35,241 nucleotides of DNA, from NCBI GenBank assembly GCA_002454425.1, contig DKIV01000028.1:33267-68507 (forward strand), given 5' to 3'. Below, piece by piece: positions 34,427 to 35,241 of the stretch; position 1 is the stretch's first letter, and each line of letters starts with the position of its first letter. The translations under genes and the position numbers were made by a program. The notes beneath the pieces were generated by a model. The model searched no databases and was not told the origin of the DNA. It saw only the letters and a program-made list of their open reading frames with translations. This DNA is from Sphingobacteriaceae bacterium UBA6709. Lineage in GTDB: Bacteria > Bacteroidota > Bacteroidia > Sphingobacteriales > Sphingobacteriaceae.

Positions 34427-34837
34427 ATGATAAATCGTATCAGAAACCTTGCGAAACTAGCCTTCATAAGTTTTGGTTGTACCTTGCTGTTAATGATTAC
34501 TGCAGTTATATTAAAAGTAAACCATATCGGAGGTATTACAGCCAATATATTGATAATTGCGGGGCTCGTGGCTTTTTTAATTAGCGGCGCTTTTCTTGTG
34601 GCGATCGTATTTAACTGGTTAAAGTCTGAAAACTTCAGGCTGAATGTCCGCTCCGCAGCTGTAGTTTCAATTGTTGTTAGCGGAATCTGTTATATCCTGG
34701 CAACAATCGGCGCATTCCTTCGTATCAAAGCTTCGATATCCATCGTATTTGGTATTGCCGGACTGTGTGGTCTTGTCTTCGGCATGGTACTAGGCATGGT
34801 GGCTTTGGGAAGATTTATCTTTAAAGTTAAATCCTGA
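34427..34837 (+). CDS. Small four-helix membrane protein
   Basis: A 136 aa integral membrane protein with four hydrophobic segments at about 11-28, 36-62, 75-96 and 102-128. The first loop, VILKVNHIGGITANILIIAGLV, resembles the K-x-x-H-x-x-G segment at the N-terminus of GldL-type gliding motility proteins, but the cytoplasmic part of GldL is absent, so this is at most a relative. It stands alone, with its own upstream gap and no partner gene on the same strand. Function unknown. Confidence 0.7.
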   Translation: MINRIRNLAKLAFISFGCTLLLMITAVILKVNHIGGITANILIIAGLVAFLISGAFLVAIVFNWLKSENFRLNVRSAAVVSIVVSGICYILATIGAFLRIKASISIVFGIAGLCGLVFGMVLGMVALGRFIFKVKS

Positions 34838-34855
34838 GCCGTTTGCTTTAGATTT

Positions 34856-35002
34856 CTATTCTAGAAAACTTCTTACTGCGTTTTGCTTAGCGTCATTTAA
34901 AAACATACCTGTCCCTATCCCATATGTGGCGAACCCTATTCCTTTGTATCCGAAAATGCTCCCGTTGCTGAAGCTTGCTATTCCATCTTCCGGCGGCCCA
35001 GC
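34856..35002 (-). pseudogene. Short protein-like frame, possible gene remnant
   Basis: On the minus strand this frame is open for 48 codons after a TAA at 35003-35005 and ends in TAG at 34856-34858. Its translation (DGIASFSNGSIFGYKGIGFA, then TYGIGTGMFLNDAKQNAVRS) looks like real protein, with a glycine-rich hydrophobic core, yet it has no good start codon. It overlaps the end of the neighbouring partial gene by 25 bases in another frame. A frameshift that cut off the original C-terminus of that gene, or a separate decayed gene, would both explain it. Confidence 0.3.
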
Positions 35003-35241
35003 TTAAAGGGCTCGGGTGGTGCTTCCGTTCGCGGGACAGTACCCCGCGTGGCCTTCGGGATCTGTAGGTTATGATACTCCTGCTGCCATTTTATCTTATC
35101 ATATACCCGGGTAGTGGGTAAATACATATCCCAGAAGCGGATATAGCCCCCCTCCGGCTCATGCTGCGCTATACGGTGGCTGGCCGTCAGGGTCTCCCGG
35201 TCTGCCGCATGACTATAGGCTACGCTGGCAATGGCGGGCGG
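34978..35241 (-). CDS. C-terminal part of an unidentified protein, cut by the window edge
   Basis: The minus strand is open from the window end to a TAG at 34978-34980, giving 87 codons without a start inside the window. The translation includes HEPEGGYIRFWDMYLPTTRV and YDKIKWQQEYHNLQIPKAT and ends in a basic KLGRRKME tail. Codon choice is rich in G and C (CGG, GGG, CCC, CTG), unlike most genes in the window, which hints at a horizontally acquired or mobile-element gene. I do not recognise the family. A second plausible frame directly after its stop raises the possibility of a frameshift. Confidence 0.55.
   Translation of the reverse strand, partial: PPAIASVAYSHAADRETLTASHRIAQHEPEGGYIRFWDMYLPTTRVYDKIKWQQEYHNLQIPKATRGTVPRTEAPPEPFKLGRRKME

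Noticed and set aside
1..35241. CRISPR arrays, tRNA or rRNA genes and insertion sequences
   Set aside because: No regularly spaced repeats, no tRNA-like cloverleaf and no transposase coding region were seen on either strand.

Overview
The window reads as a chromosomal segment of a Bacteroidota bacterium, most likely Sphingobacteriaceae (Pedobacter-like). The evidence is two SusC/SusD pairs, a sigma/FecR/STN-SusC relay, several short-signal lipoproteins, promoter boxes of the Bacteroidota type (TAnnTTTG) and starts without strong Shine-Dalgarno sequences. No tRNA, rRNA, CRISPR array or complete insertion sequence was seen.

Left flank (1-2294): about 570 bases without a credible gene, then a small conserved hypothetical protein that overlaps, tail to tail, a monofunctional peptidoglycan glycosyltransferase (mtgA). 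A 532-base control region precedes the first susC.

Pectin-type utilisation locus (2295-14809): SusC and SusD, then a large protein joining a PL1-type pectate lyase to a GH43-like beta-propeller, then a lipoprotein resembling six-hairpin (alpha/alpha)6 glycosidases. A GH28 polygalacturonase and an AraC-type regulator follow as separate units. The likely logic is outer-membrane capture and import of pectic oligosaccharides, cleavage of the galacturonan backbone by the lyase and GH28, trimming by the propeller and six-hairpin enzymes, and control by the AraC protein. A terminator follows GH28.

Middle (14878-23668): a cysteine synthase-like gene divergent from an Lrp/AsnC regulator, and a GH2 glycosidase with its own promoter and terminator. 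Next is a clear cobalamin riboswitch preceding one lipoprotein with a PKD-like domain and a YncE/DUF5074-type propeller, similar in design to the surface B12-binding protein BtuG. An eight-helix, two-PAS sensor histidine kinase converges on it across a shared terminator.

Right part (23669-34325): a 977-base intergenic stretch rich in dyad symmetries, then an ECF sigma factor, a FecR-type anti-sigma factor, an STN-containing SusC, a short SusD and a metzincin-type zinc metalloprotease (DUF5117/DUF5118 type). This looks like a surface-signalling system for proteinaceous or peptide substrates. It ends at a good terminator.

Right flank (34427-35241): a small four-helix membrane protein, then the C-terminal end of an unidentified GC-rich minus-strand gene that runs off the window, with a second short protein-like frame behind it.
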